DNA of 64,000 bases from Polytrichum commune (lineage: Eukaryota > Streptophyta > Polytrichopsida > Polytrichales > Polytrichaceae): assembly GCA_950295325.1 (NCBI GenBank), contig OX485803.1:36905554-36969553 (forward strand), read 5' to 3'. Position numbers and translations under genes: made by a program. Each line of letters starts with the position of its first letter. The first letter of the stretch is position 1. Shown one piece after another: positions 1 through 12,500 of this stretch. The notes beneath the pieces are model-generated. The model was not told the DNA's origin, did not search any database, and saw only the letters and a program-made list of their open reading frames with translations.

Positions 1-796
1 CACCTATCTGCTTACACCAACATTCACTAGAAGCTCATCGACTACAAGCAAAGAAAACACATATACCCATTCCTCAAGAATTTCGGTAAATACTTCAACT
101 TACGAGCTTCATTCAAGCACACCATATCCATGTTTAGCTCCACTAGTTGATTTAATCGAGAAGCAACTAGAAATAGAAAGACGGGAATGGAGTCTAACAG
201 GAAACGAGAGAGTAACCGGAAAACCTACCTTGTGGCAGGAAGGGAGCGATTGACTGGCCCGTAACATGGAAGCCCTACAAATTGGCGAGGAGGGAGTAGC
301 TGGACCGGTCGCACTTACACCTCCAGATTTCGCCATACAAGATGAACTCAGATCCATGGCACTTGAGATTCCAGCCATCTTGCAACTTCTCAAATGGACA
401 CGAATCAAACAAAACTTGAACTCCTAACCCTCGGAACTGCAGGAATTGTCTCCACTGGATTTGCAAAAACTAGCTGTGGTGATGCAAGACTTACTAAATT
501 TCGATCTGTTTACCTCTGTGAGCGTGTGTCCCGAGGCAAGAAACTAAGGTAGAAGGCGATTTGAGGACCTACTTACTTGAAGTATGCAAGGTCCTGATGT
601 CAGAGAGATTGAATGGCAAGAAACTAATAAGCTACAGAGAGGTGATTTGAGGAGCTAACTTAATAAGTTACATGAAGTCTGCAAGGTCTTTGAATGTGAG
701 AGGCAGGAAGCACATGGATTTGGGAGTTGGGAGGCATGCAAGGAGACACTCTTGATGAGTGGCATTGCCAAGTGGCAGCCTGCAGGGCACCCAAAT

Positions 797-798
<2 letters not shown>
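1..798. other. No gene recognised
   Basis: I see no open frame with a recognisable domain, no RNA gene and no clear repeat here. Short frames on both strands lack splice context and homology that I can recognise. Confidence 0.5.

Positions 799-831
<33 letters not shown>
799..831. repeat. (CT)n microsatellite
   Basis: An uninterrupted CT dinucleotide run of about 16 units is directly visible. It produces the artificial Ser-Leu and Arg-Glu repeat frames on the two strands. Confidence 0.95.
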
Positions 832-833
<2 letters not shown>

Positions 834-871
834 TCTCCTTCCAGTGTTGCTTCCTGCCAAATACTTTTTAA

Positions 872-1300
872 GGGTTCACACAGGCCCCAAGTTCTAAAAG
901 TCCCAGTTCACTTGAGGTCAATCCGTGTAATCTCAGCCGTTGAGAGCATGGAAGTTGGGGCTTACCACTTCACACGGGTCTCAAGTCCTAAGTCTCAAGT
1001 ATGACATGGATGCCTACATGGCAACATTTTTTGAAGGTGGGGCTCAAGACTTGTGTTGTGAGTCGGGTCTAGCTTTTTTGCTTGAGTTAGGTCGAGTTAG
1101 GTCAAGCAAAAAGCTAGACCCAATTCACAACACATGCCACGAAATGTTTTTGCATAAAGTAACCAAGATTTGACTTTAATGACTTTAAACCATATTTCAG
1201 TGGTTTCTTAAGGCTAAAAAGTTGGGCCTTGGCCTCCATGTTGGGACTTTTTGATTGAGTGCATGGGACTTGGGACTTGGGATCCCATGTGAACCGGCCC
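872..1300. mobile_element. PIF/Harbinger (Tourist-like) MITE, 429 bp
   Basis: The segment is bounded by imperfect inverted ends (GGGTTCACA... on the left, ...TGTGAACCGGCCC on the right) and by the trinucleotide TAA on both sides (869-871 and 1301-1303). TAA/TTA duplications and GGG-type ends are characteristic of PIF/Harbinger MITEs. It has no coding capacity. A second, apparently truncated relative with the end GGGCCGGTTTACAC starts at 8,627. The superfamily call is inferred from ends and TSD only. Confidence 0.55.
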
Positions 1301-1303
1301 TAA

Positions 1304-3103
1304 GTTAGCGGCCCATAGGTGTCGAGGGAGCAAAATGTCATCGTATGGAAATGCAATGAGGGGGTTCATTTTGAAATTTGAGATCATTGTCCAAAAGTTC
1401 TACAACCTCAGGGGTGCCAACACTTGTATAATAAGTAGGAGTCATTGGCAAAGTAAGACTCCAACAATTTATAATGAGTTCATAATCATGCATGAAGGCG
1501 TTATTATAAGAGTATTAAGCTATCATAGAATAGAATAGAGTGTGACATAATGACATATGACAGTAAAGAATGTTCTTATTTCATAAGCTTTGTGAAACCC
1601 TTTGTTATATACTATGCTCCATGAATAGTAGATTTCTTTATTCTTCTCTTATTATCATTTGCCAGAGGTAGATACGGAAGCCAATTATGTCCAATAAGTA
1701 ACCATTGGAATTTCATCTTTGTGAGCTCTTTGCAACAATACTAATTTCATTGAGAGAATAAATTTTGTGACAAAAAAAACATAATAGAGTTATCCATTAA
1801 TGAGGTATAGGCAGGGACGAGTAAGGCCAATTAGGTGTTTTCGGGTTGAATGAAATCCGATCTGTCGCTCGAAAGAGCAAATTCAAAGTCCCCTTTCGTC
1901 CGAAAATTCCGTTTCTTTGTGAAATTCCTTTGCAAGCTATCTGGAATGACGTAATCGTTAGATTGTGCTCGGGTGCAGCAGCATCGCAATGTTTTGTGCG
2001 ATGTCAGTGGTGACCCATCGCCACCTCCATCACTCCGGGGAAGTTTAAAACAGGAGACGTTCCGGAGGCAAGGAAGCTCCAGATCCCAAACGAGGTATCT
2101 AATCAGAAAAAGGGACCTCAGTCGCACAGGTGATTGGGTGGCACCGTCCTCCTAGGGTTCAGGAAGTGGTTTGGGACCTTAAGCCCGGCCACTCCCGCCT
2201 TCTACCCAGAAATTACGGTTGCAGATATCCGGCTTCGTAATCTAACCGTTGGTCAGCCGGGGGTGGAGATTTCAACGTCCAATGTCGAGGATAAAGCAAT
2301 AATACCCGGCGGATATGTACCAGCCCGGGTCGAATAAGTCATGGTTTTGGATTCCCTTTGTGGCCGCTTTTTTATTTCCACAGTCTACTCATTTTAAAAA
2401 TCTGATCACGGTTGTTTGAATATTGGAGATAAGGTTCTAAGGGGGCCTAATTCGGTGGCTCATCTTAAACGGACACTTATATTTGAGTGGTGTGTGGTTA
2501 GGTGTGGATCTAAGAATGGACACCAAAAACGAGATTCTAGGTTCATTACTCAACACAATTGGGGGCATCTACATGATCACTTCATACGAAAGAAAATTGT
2601 CACTGTAACAATGATGAAGATATTCTTACGAGCTCCACAAATTATGAGGGAATATAACTACATGTACAATTTGGGCTCGGTAGTCATCTCACATTGATTG
2701 CATGTTTCATATCCTATAATTAAGAAGCATGAATGCAAAACTAAAAGTGTCCATTTAAGTTCCACTTACCTTTGTGATAAGTATCAATTTAGGTATTGAC
2801 TTTTGTGTGAATGTTTTAGTTGCTCACCATCTAAGAAAATCGGAAATAAAGAGACATGAAAAGTATATTGATTCTCCTATTTGTGTGGACTACCATTTGG
2901 ACTTACACATTGTTGTAAGATATTCTTGGGAATGTCATCAATTTTCATCAAGTCATTTTATTCTTTGCCTTTGTGCATACCACCTAATTGTGTTATCTAG
3001 GTGAAATAAGTATGTATGTATATACACTCAAGACAAAACCTATATGAGAGTGAGAAACTTCAAATGGTCTACATTAAGAGCATGAATATGGGTTTGTTTG
3101 GGG
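1304..3103. other. Intergenic, no gene recognised
   Basis: Short frames at 1,831-2,337 and 2,416-3,004 have no domain, no paired splice sites and no recognisable homology. The stretch is AT-rich after 2,340 and blends into the tandem repeat at about 3,100. Confidence 0.4.
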
Positions 3104-3790
3104 AGTTGCTAGTAACTTTGCCAAAGGACATGAATGTGTGTACCAAACGAAATTCATTCAGAAGGACCAATATGATTGCCATAGATAGAAGGCATTGGAA
3201 TGTCCAACCAAAGCTCCTAAAAGCTTGACAAGTTCACACAAGGACGATGAATATTTCAATTAAGGTAAGTGGACATAAGAGTCAAGTTCCATGGTAGGGG
3301 GTGGCAAGCATTTTTGTGTGCCTGCAAATGCTCTCTTCCATTGCCAAAGGACATAAATGTGTGTACCAAACAAAATTCATCAAAAAGGACCAATATGATT
3401 GCCATAGATAGAAGGCATTGGCAAAGCTGCTAAAAGCTTGACAAGTTCACACAAGGACGGTGAATATTTCAATTAAGGTAAGTGGACATAAGAGTCAAGT
3501 TCCATGGGAGGGGGTGGCAAGCATTTTTGTGTGCCTACAAATGCTCCCTTCCATTGCCAAAGGACATGAATGTGTTTACCAAGCAAACTTCATCAAAAAG
3601 GACTGATATGATTGCCATAGATAGAAGGCACTAGATTGTTCAATCAAAGCTCTTAAAAGCTTGACAAGTTCACACAAGGACAATGAATAATTTAACTAAG
3701 GTAAATGGTCATCAAAGTCAAGTTCCATGGGAGGGGGTGGCAAGCATTTTTGTATGCCTACAAATGTTCCCTTCCATTGTGGACCCTACC
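3104..3790. repeat. ~213-223 bp tandem repeat, about 3 copies
   Basis: Successive copies begin with the phrase CCAAAGGACATGAATG or a variant at 3,121, 3,344 and 3,557, giving spacings of 223 and 213 bp. Each copy contains AAAGGACCAATATGATTGCC, TTGACAAGTTCACACAAGGA and AAGTTCCATGGGAGGGGGTGG in the same order. The same family recurs at 8,960-9,275, 25,800-26,160 and 44,720-45,493, where it is the landing site for the CACTA element and for element B. Confidence 0.9.
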
Positions 3791-4746
3791 CTCACCCCCA
3801 ATCCACGCCCTCACAAGCTCTCGGGGTGGATCCATGTGTGAGGGTGAGAGTGTGCAAATGTGCATTTTTTTCGTCATTTTCTCCCATTCATATGGGAAGG
3901 TCCATGACCTTTTCATTTACCTTTATGGCCACCTTATGACTCACTCTCAATAGCCTTTGGAAATTCATAATCATTCAACACTACTTCCAAACTTTATGAT
4001 ATTGATCCTAGCTCCTTCGTGTACATTTGTGAATGCTCAAAAATTTCAACCTCGCAAATCCGAGTAGTGTAAGGTAGCATACAAAACAAAGTAATCAAGG
4101 CCGGCCCATCTACCTTATTCGACGTGTGTTTCAACAAGACTTATCAACTTCATTTAGTAGATGAAAACCTCTCATACAACATAGGAGAGACAAGGGTGTC
4201 ACTCTAACAACACAACAACCATATCCAGCCATGTGCATATGTCACTGACAAACCAAGCTAGCTATGATATAACTACAATGAGTTCTTTAAATTCCTCGGA
4301 GCTCCACTAATTTGAGACCAATCATTAGTCTACTTGAATGATGCTACAAGACCTTCGAGTTCATGTGAATTTCACTCCACATGTGATACTTACATGCACT
4401 ATATCAAGAATTCAATGTAGATACATCTCAATCCACTCAAGTTCACATGCTGGCACCAAAACTTAGAGCTCACAAGATTTTCAAATTCAAGGAGTGCCGC
4501 AAAAGCAACAAATGCTTAACATCCAAGGATCATGCGATAACTTCTTCATTCAATTGAGAGTCACATACATATGAAGCAATAGTGAGTAACTGAATGAATG
4601 AATGAGAGCGTTGACAACATGAGTATGCTATGCAAGATTGAGAATTTTTTCTAACTTTAACAACCATGGCATCAAACACACAAAAGTTAGTTAAATACTT
4701 AATAACAATCAAAATATACATACTCATAGAGGCTTGTAAGTATAAA
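3791..4746. other. Intergenic, downstream of the ankyrin gene
   Basis: No gene is recognised. The interval would hold the 3' untranslated region of the minus-strand ankyrin gene, but I cannot place the cleavage site with confidence. Confidence 0.35.
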
Positions 4747-7700
4747 TTATCCTGACAAATTGATGTTTCTTTTCGTACACATAATAAACTTCAAATTTTC
4801 CCCCATTTTTTTTGCCCATGCCCGTGTCTTCCTCGAAATACGAAACAACAAAAATTTGCCCAATGTAATCCCACAAACTAAAGTACCTAGTGTAACTGTA
4901 ACGATCATGTTCACCTCAAATTTTGGCAATGGAGGTAGGATTGCGAAGCCCGCACTTGCAAACGCACCGAGCACAAAAAGGATGGAAAATATGAACGTCA
5001 CACTCGCCCATTTGAGCGAGAAGCGCACGAAGTCCACGGACTTGCCAATGTACGAGTCTTGGACAGGGAAGGCGGCATCCGCACCCGAGATGATGGTCGA
5101 GATCGCGCAAAAGAACGAGAGGGAGTTGAACACCATGAACGACAATATGTTTCGGTGGCCTTCGATTGCCACAAATTGCTCATACGTGTTTGGAGGTGCC
5201 GGATACGGTTGTATAAATTGGTAGTTGGGCGTGAATCCAAGAGGCGGTTGCAACCATCCTGCAAATGTCACACTCGCAATAAGCGCAGCCCCTACAAGGA
5301 TCGCATTTGCTGCGTCAACGTAAACTTGCCGGTCTCGATACAAGTAGTCCACATTCTCCTTCACTTCGGGGACAGTCAACAAAATTTTCTCAATGTGCTT
5401 GTGCTTGTTTTTGATGGCGTACTCGAGAGGCGTGTACCCGAGTTCGTCCTCCTCGTGTGCCCGGACATGCCACCGCACCTATGAAATTTGGGGCTCCACG
5501 TAAATGAGACAAAGTTGAATGTAAATCCATATGAAAAAATTGCTTAGAATTATGTAGTTGAATTGTCCTCCCACTCATAAGATAAGGCATAGAAAGGAGA
5601 TATGGATAGACAAGATATTAGACAGTGAGGAGCAAATAAAAAAATCCTCTCCACCTTCAAGGTACTTGGTGTTGGTTGACCTCTCCAATAGCTCATGTAA
5701 ATTTAATAACCCTAACCTACAACTTTACTATGTTATTATGTAATGCTCCACGTAAATAAGACCGAGTTCTTTATAAGTCCATGTGGGAAACTACATAGAA
5801 CTATGTAGTTAAAGTGTACACTCAAAAGATTAGGCATGGAGGGGAGCTATGTATAAACGAGGAGATTAAGTAGTGAAGAGCAATTAAAATGATCCTCTCC
5901 GTCTCCAGGTGCTTGGTGTTCAATCAATCTCTCCAATAGCTCATGTAGGGATGGTTCATGCCTTAGATAGAACCTTAATCCATAACTTGACAACCATATT
6001 ATGTGAGGTTACATGTAGATGGGAGTAAACTAACTGAAGGAGATTAGGAATTCATATAGGACACTACATAGATCCATGACACTAAGTTAACTTCACTATT
6101 ATTATACGGCATGAAGGAAGTTTGTAGACGAGGAGAGACAAAAAGTAAGAAGCAGATAAACTTATCATGTCCACCTTCAAAATATTGGGTGTTGACTAAA
6201 TCTCTCCAATAACACATGGAGGGGTGATTGGTTTATGCAACCCTAGATAAAACTATAGGCCAAAAAACTATACAATGGTATATACACACACATTCAAATG
6301 GGATCGAGTGGATGTTAATTTGAGTTACCGTGCCATCACTCTTGAACAACAACTCCTTCACCACGTTCTTGCATCCATATCGCGTCGCCTCATGGAGCGC
6401 GGTCCTACCGAAACGGGACGTGGCGTTCACGTTGACATGGTCGGGTTTTTCCTTCAAAAGGATCCTAACAACTTGGACGTGCCCGTGGTTGGCAGCCATG
6501 CACAATGGTTGTGTCCAGAGAGATGGCTTGAAGTTGAAGAGGTCCTTGTTCTCAAGGAACCTCTCCACGACAAAGCGACAAGCTTGCTCGTAATTGTTGT
6601 CGACGTTGCTCTCCCTAGATGAAATCAATGGCTTCGGACTTAACATAGACAAGTCTCAAACGGTTAGTATCTTCTTCATCCAACTAGCTAGCCCACTTCT
6701 CATAGGCTATTAAACACGTGATGAATACTATGAGATGATTAGCAAGTCCAAATTAAGGCTGTATTTATTTTCATTACATCAATATTCAAAGCTCATATAA
6801 ATACATTAGTACTCATTATCAATGTGCAACCCTATTTCTTCTTAGCTGATCATTTACATCTCTCTAGTTATGTTCCCTATTGAACCTAGAAATGTTTACA
6901 AATTTTGAGTACTTAAGATAGGTACACCTAGTGTGGACCAATGACCTATAATTCTTTCTAACGCATATGTACATGTCAAGGTCTAAAATGTACATACTTC
7001 GAATAGAACCGTTATAGGCCATCTATGAGTTTAACTTTAACAATTTAGAAGAGATTCACTGTAAATCCAATTCTAGCAAACTCAATTCTCATGTAACTCC
7101 TTCCTCGTTTGGATGTGCTATGTGTGTTCATGTAAGTTTATGTTTTGTCATCAAACCCCTTCATAAGCTGAAATGCTCAAAGTGTCCATGTTAGTCCAAT
7201 CTCTTTTAAGTGCATCTCATTTCGGAATGATGTCCATTCTTAGATCCAAACCTAAACCATACACCTAATACATACGTGTCCAATTAAGATAAGTAACTGA
7301 ACTAGGGCCGCTTAATTACCTTGACTGATAGCTGAGTTGGGTGTAGACCAAATCAAGCATGCTTTCAAAGAAGGTGCACCGAAACTCGGGCGTCTCTTGC
7401 CGGACTCTCTCAAGCTGCTCCCGGAACAAGCACTTGGCCATCTCCAAGTCTTCGTTGTTGTCATTTGCAAGCTGCAAGATCTTGAGGTTTGCATTTTTTT
7501 GGTGCAACCGGATGGCACGAGCGATCCTCTTGGCAAGCACGCTCCCCCCCGCCATTGGGACTTTGTACCGCACAGACTTGAATTCCGTGAACAGAAACTC
7601 GTGGGAGAGGATTGGTTCTCTCGCCTTGATCGCGTCATCCTCCTGGAGCTTTGTCACAAGGAGCCTGAAAAACAGGTAGTTTTTCATAGAGGATTGAAGA

Positions 7701-7948
7701 GCTGATGATGATTCGTGGGAAATATCATAATTTTCTTCTCCTTTGAAATCAGTGATGCAGTTGTTGAACAACATCCAAAAGAACTCGATCCTCTCCTTCA
7801 CGTCCTTGAAGCGCATTCGCTTAAGCTGTTCTTCAAGCAAATCTTTGGCCTCAAAAATGTTGCCCTCACGCACTGCCTGCACGAGACGCGACTCTAGTCC
7901 CAAGGACTCATCCATGTTGTTGCTCTCAGCAGCAGCTGCATCCTCCAT
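4747..7948 (-). CDS. Ankyrin-repeat protein with C-terminal PGG membrane domain (ACD6-like family)
   Basis: Three exons join with matching phase: 7948-7320, 6614-6329 and 5478-4747, about 548 aa. The first junction completes a split Arg codon (Tyr-Gln-Ser-Arg-Glu-Ser); the second is phase 0. Exon 1 is helical, with no clear repeat. Exon 2 carries ankyrin repeats (PLCMAANHGHVQVVRILL, GRTALHEATRYGCKNVVKELL) and exon 3 a third (GYTPLEYAIKNKHKHIEKIL). The rest of exon 3 is a PGG domain with four hydrophobic segments, the first about ANAILVGAALIASVTFAGWL followed by QPPLGF. Plant proteins of this class sit in the plasma membrane or ER with cytosolic ankyrin repeats and act in defence signalling (ACD6, ITN1). 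Few ankyrin units remain compared with typical ACD6. The frame is open throughout and it is the only ordinary host gene in the window. The exact biological role is not readable. Confidence 0.85.
5492..6240. repeat. Degenerate ~250-bp tandem repeat inside the ankyrin gene intron 2
   Basis: Three diverged copies start near 5,492, 5,742 and 6,005. Shared phrases are GCTCCACGTAAAT, GGCATAGAAAGGAG / GGCATGGAGGGGAG, TCTCCACCTTCAAG and CTCTCCAATAGCTCATG. They nearly fill the second intron and have no coding role. Confidence 0.75.
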
Positions 7949-8626
7949 AGATCCCCAATTAATGTGCTAGTGCCTCTTGGACCGCTGGTTGCGAAAACAT
8001 AAAAAGAAGGAAACAATTAGGTTTGATAGAAAGATGCAACAACTCTACATTTAAGTTCAAACTGAGTTAATCTATCATGGTCCACTATGAACTAAGTAAT
8101 GGCTGCACCTTGCACAACCTCTAGTTAGGATAGAGAGAGATGGGATCCCCTCTGGAGCACTCTAGTAACTGGATCCGAACTGTTCCTTAACCGGCAACCT
8201 TCAATTCATAGTTCGTGAATGATTCACAACCTCATGACTAAATTTAGTAAAGCAACCGAACCCTCAACAACCCTTGCCAGGTGCGGCCAACTGACTAGTT
8301 CAATGGCATGATACATGCATACTTCCTGTTGGTAAGTTGGTTTCAAACTCCCTGGCTTGCAAAAACGAAGGGAAGTTATTACAACAGCTAGGTTAGCCCA
8401 AGCACTATCGCATTCCGTACTAGAATTCGTCCAAAAAATGGTTTCAAGCTACAAAAAGGTGCAAGTCTTTCGGCTCAAAACCAGAGATGAACAAATGATG
8501 TTGGGATTTGCTCTACACAAACTTTCTCAATTGAGAGGCCTTGACAAACTACAAAGCCTACAGTAACGTCTTGAATTAGTTGCACCAATTTATTTCTACT
8601 AGAAAGTAATAAAACTTGAGTGCTAA

Positions 8627-8800
8627 GGGCCGGTTTACACTATGGACCATGAAGTCGGACCAAGGTGTTGTCAAAGTGTTGATTGGTTGTTGAACTCGTC
8701 CTGGGACCACTTTGGTTTACACTAAGGAAAAAATGACAAAGGGACCATGGAGGTCGAGGTCCCCAAAATACGATTTTCAAGGCCTAGTAAATATGCGATG
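8627..8800. mobile_element. Truncated MITE end related to the 872-1300 element
   Basis: A TAA trinucleotide (8624-8626) precedes the end GGGCCGGTTTACAC, nearly the same terminus as the MITE at 872-1300. An internal GGTTTACACTAAGG occurs about 90 bp later. I found no matching far end, so the true right border is unknown. Confidence 0.35.
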
Positions 8801-8867
8801 ACATGTCCAACGGGTATTGTGGTGAGAGAGGCAAGAGAAGTGATGTGGTACGAAAAGACACGGGCCC

Positions 8868-9275
8868 ATGGCAAAAAAATGTCACCATAGTACTTTTCTA
8901 ATGAATTTTTCTGGGGTACTTAATAGATAACTCTTCCCACTAGGTAAGGCTCACAATGCACACTTACCTAGTGCATTTCCATATCCCTGCAAGTGCTCCC
9001 TTCCATTGCCAAAGGACATGAATGTGTGTACCAAACAAAATTCATCAAGAAGGACCAATATGATTGCCATAGGTAGAAGCTATTGGATTGTCCAACCAAA
9101 GCTCCTAAAAGTTTGACAAGTTCACACAAGGAGGATGAATATTTCAACTTAGGTAAGTGGACATAAGAGTCGAGTTCCATGGGAGGGGGTGGCTAGCATT
9201 TTTGTATGCCTACAAATGCTCCCTCCCATTGCCAAAGGACATGATTGTGTGTACCAAACAAAATTCATCAAAAAG
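8868..9275. repeat. Host repeat segment, copy 1 (left part)
   Basis: This matches 44,950-45,140 in order: ATGGCAAAAAAATG, then CTCTTCCCACTAGGT, then CACACTTACCTAGTGCAT, then the 215-bp repeat family. It ends in TTCATCAAAAAG, where the CACTA element begins. The uninterrupted version TCATCAAAAAGGACCAATAT is visible near 3,390 and 44,890, so the insertion point is unambiguous. Bases 9273-9275 (AAG) are the left target duplication. Confidence 0.9.
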
Positions 9276-9301
9276 CACTATGCCAAAAGCAGGCTTTTTT
9301 T
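9276..9301 (+). repeat. CACTA left terminal inverted repeat
   Basis: CACTATGCCAA is followed by an imperfect extension ending in a T run. It mirrors 25774-25799. Confidence 0.93.
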
Positions 9302-9525
9302 ACTACAGCAAGTTGACCGAACTAGACTAACTAGTCACATGAGGACTACAACTAGTAAAAATAGATTCCCAGAAGATTCCCAGTCAAGTTGTAGTAAAAA
9401 ATTTGAGGACCTCGAGGGGAGCAACTTAGGGAACAAAATTTTACTCATTGGGTACGATCATGGTGACCAATTTGACTAGTTTTAGTCAATGTTGACTACA
9501 TCAGTCGACGTCTCAAAAGATCACA

Positions 9526-12500
9526 CTATAATTCCTCTTCATTGTAATCTGGCTCTTCCTCTCTTTCTTGCAGTGCTACATGAACGTCCTCAGCTTCTAG
9601 TACTGTGCAGCCTTCTAGCACCGGTGTGCCAGGTTGCACATCTTCGTTTAAAATATTAGATCTCAATCCACGGTAGTCTTCATCTCTGCCTAGAACTAAA
9701 CTGAGGGTTTCAGGTCTCCTCTCAGATGTAGACGCCACTCTTGCACCTCGAGCTTCTTTCCTCAGCACAACTTTCCATTCGGGATTCTCCACATCGTCCA
9801 CAAAAAATACTTGTTGCACATGGAGGGGAAATGCAAAGGAGTCTGCTGAATATGGGATGACACGGTCGTATTTGATTAATGTGAAACCGTAGTCGTCACG
9901 TTTCATTGTTGCTCCAGCACCCCGAAGGTTCGCTCTCACCCACGTGCAATACAAAACTATCAGCTCAAACTCTCCATAGTCTACCCCTATTATTTCTTCC
10001 ACCCATCCTATGTATTCTAAATTTGTTGTCCGTACATTTCTAGAACTGTTGCTCGCTCGACATGCTTGCAAAAAGGTAGCTGCCACACCACTATCACACG
10101 TATTCATGTTTGATTCCACGCTACGAACCCGTATGTGGTTGCCGTACGCATACATTGACTTGTAGGACTTGGCGTTCTGAGAGGGTGGCATTAGCAATGC
10201 TTGAACATCCATGGATACAACAACCCCTTGATTGATGTCATCTTGCACTACAACAGGAAACCAGGCCGTGAAGGCCTCCTCTTCCATGTTGCTTGGGTAC
10301 TGCAATCTCCTACCCCGGTGTTGACGTCGCATGTCTTCCCTTGACCTCTTCCTTCGGGTCATTTCTGCAGCGTGCCGTCTACACCACACACTCACATTTT
10401 GGTGACATTAATTACTTCAATTACCACGACACTATAATAGTCACAACTTAAAAAGTGCAATGACTGAAAATAGTCATCCAAATAGCAATGATGACTATAT
10501 ATAGTCAACTTTGTGGATATCTACTACTGCATTTAGTCACATTATGAACGTTTATGACTATCATGACTAGTCAACAATGTAGTCAACAATGAAGCAACAA
10601 CAGAGTTCTTGGACATACTCTCTGTAAACTTGCAATGGCTCCGCATTGTTGAGCACAAATTCATGTATCCAAAAACGTAGTTCGTCTGGCAACAACCGTA
10701 GCCGCCCATTTCCCTCTATGACCTCGCCATTCATTGCAGGTTCTTCTTTGTCGTCCCACACACGACGCTCGCTTTCACAACAATGTTGCATATATTCAGT
10801 ACAAAACCCCACTGCTTCATCCATGATGTAGCCTTGTGCCATAGAGCCTTCAGGATTGCTTCGAAGACGCACGTATCCTTTCAGAGTTTTCATGTACCGT
10901 TCCATTGGGTACATCCACCGGGTGTGCACTGGACCGCAAAGGTCTAACTGTTGTACCAAATGAATAGGCAAGTGGGACATGACATCGAAGAATGCTGGTG
11001 GGAAGACCCTTTCCAACATACACATAGTAACGGCTGTCTCATTGAACAAATCAGTCATGCTTGAAGGGTCCACCAACTTCACGCACAAACGTGCAAAAAC
11101 TCTACATATCCGTATAATGGCAATTCGGACATCCTTTGGTAAGAGCGTTCGTAAGCACAACGGCAAGACTTGTTGCATTAGAATGTGGTAGTCATGACTC
11201 TTCATACCCCGTAACTCTCCATCGGTTGTAATTCTTTTAGACAATTGGCCCACGTAGTTGCTAGGAGTCTTCAATCCACGAATGATATTTGTGAACACAA
11301 CCTTCTCTGCTCTTGATAGAATATACGGAGCTCTTGGTATCAACAATGTCCCCCCTGCACCACCAGCAACTGCGTGCAATTCCGGCCTAATGTTTGCTTC
11401 CGCTAGATCCAACCGTACTTTGAGGTTATCCTTTAAACCCCAAATTGTCTTCATGATGTTCTCACATATGTTCTTTTCACAGTGCATTGCATCCAGCACA
11501 TGCCGTATTGTAAGAGACTGCATTCACACAGTGGCTCTCATTAGTGGAATGCTCTCTGTGCTCTTCGTCATCATGTACTGTACACTATTATACTAGCTTT
11601 GACTATGAGTAGTCAATCATATTGGACCTCAGTCAACTTTGCGTGGATGTGACTAGAAGGTGATTGTCGGCAGTCCTCCAAACCAATTTCTAAAGCTCTG
11701 AGTTATCCTTTGACTAATGTTAGTCTTATTTTAAGTCGTGAGCGTATGACAAAGGGTTTAGATCTATACACTCACCTGCCAATATGGAAGTGCAAATAAT
11801 GCAGACAGTCTCTTCACGCCCGTGTCATGTACTGGATCGTTTAACCCTCCTGCTCTGTTTCGTGGGGAGTTAGCCAACCAATCTTCTCTCCTCATCGCAT
11901 AACGGACTATGTCACTGCCACTTAGTTGTCTTGGTGGTGGACGGGTCTCTTGTGATCCATCAAACGCTCTCTGCAATCTTCGATATGGATGGGTTCGGTT
12001 CAGAAAACGACGATGTCCTAAATATACATTCTTCGTTAACGCTGCAGAACGTCGAGTTGTTACACTAGGACCGCATTCGGTGCACCCTCTGTACCCCTTT
12101 GTAACTTGCCCCGACACTAATCCATATGCCGGGAAATCATGAATGCACCACATGAGGATGGCCTTTAACCTGAAATTCCTATTCACACTCTCCGCAGATG
12201 CATCTACTGCATCAACACCTTCCCAAAGTTCCTGCAACTCCTCAATCAAAGGAGCAAGGTACACGTCCACGTTTTCGGATGTGACGCTCTCTTTCCCAGG
12301 AATGATGAGGGCCAACATTAAGAAAAAACGCTTTGTCACCAACCATGGTGGTAGATTGTAGTTTAGAAGTACAACTGGCCAAGTGGAATGACTTAGGGAT
12401 TGGTTTGAGAACGGATTCACACCGTCTAGAGCAAGTCCTAGTCGTATGTTCCTTTCTTCCAGCGCAAACCCTGGATATACGGAGTCAATGTGTTTCCATG

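Noticed and set aside
1831-2337. Overlapping ~60-98 aa frames with Arg/Ser-rich sequence
   Set aside because: No domain, no splice partners and frames on both strands at once; treated as chance.
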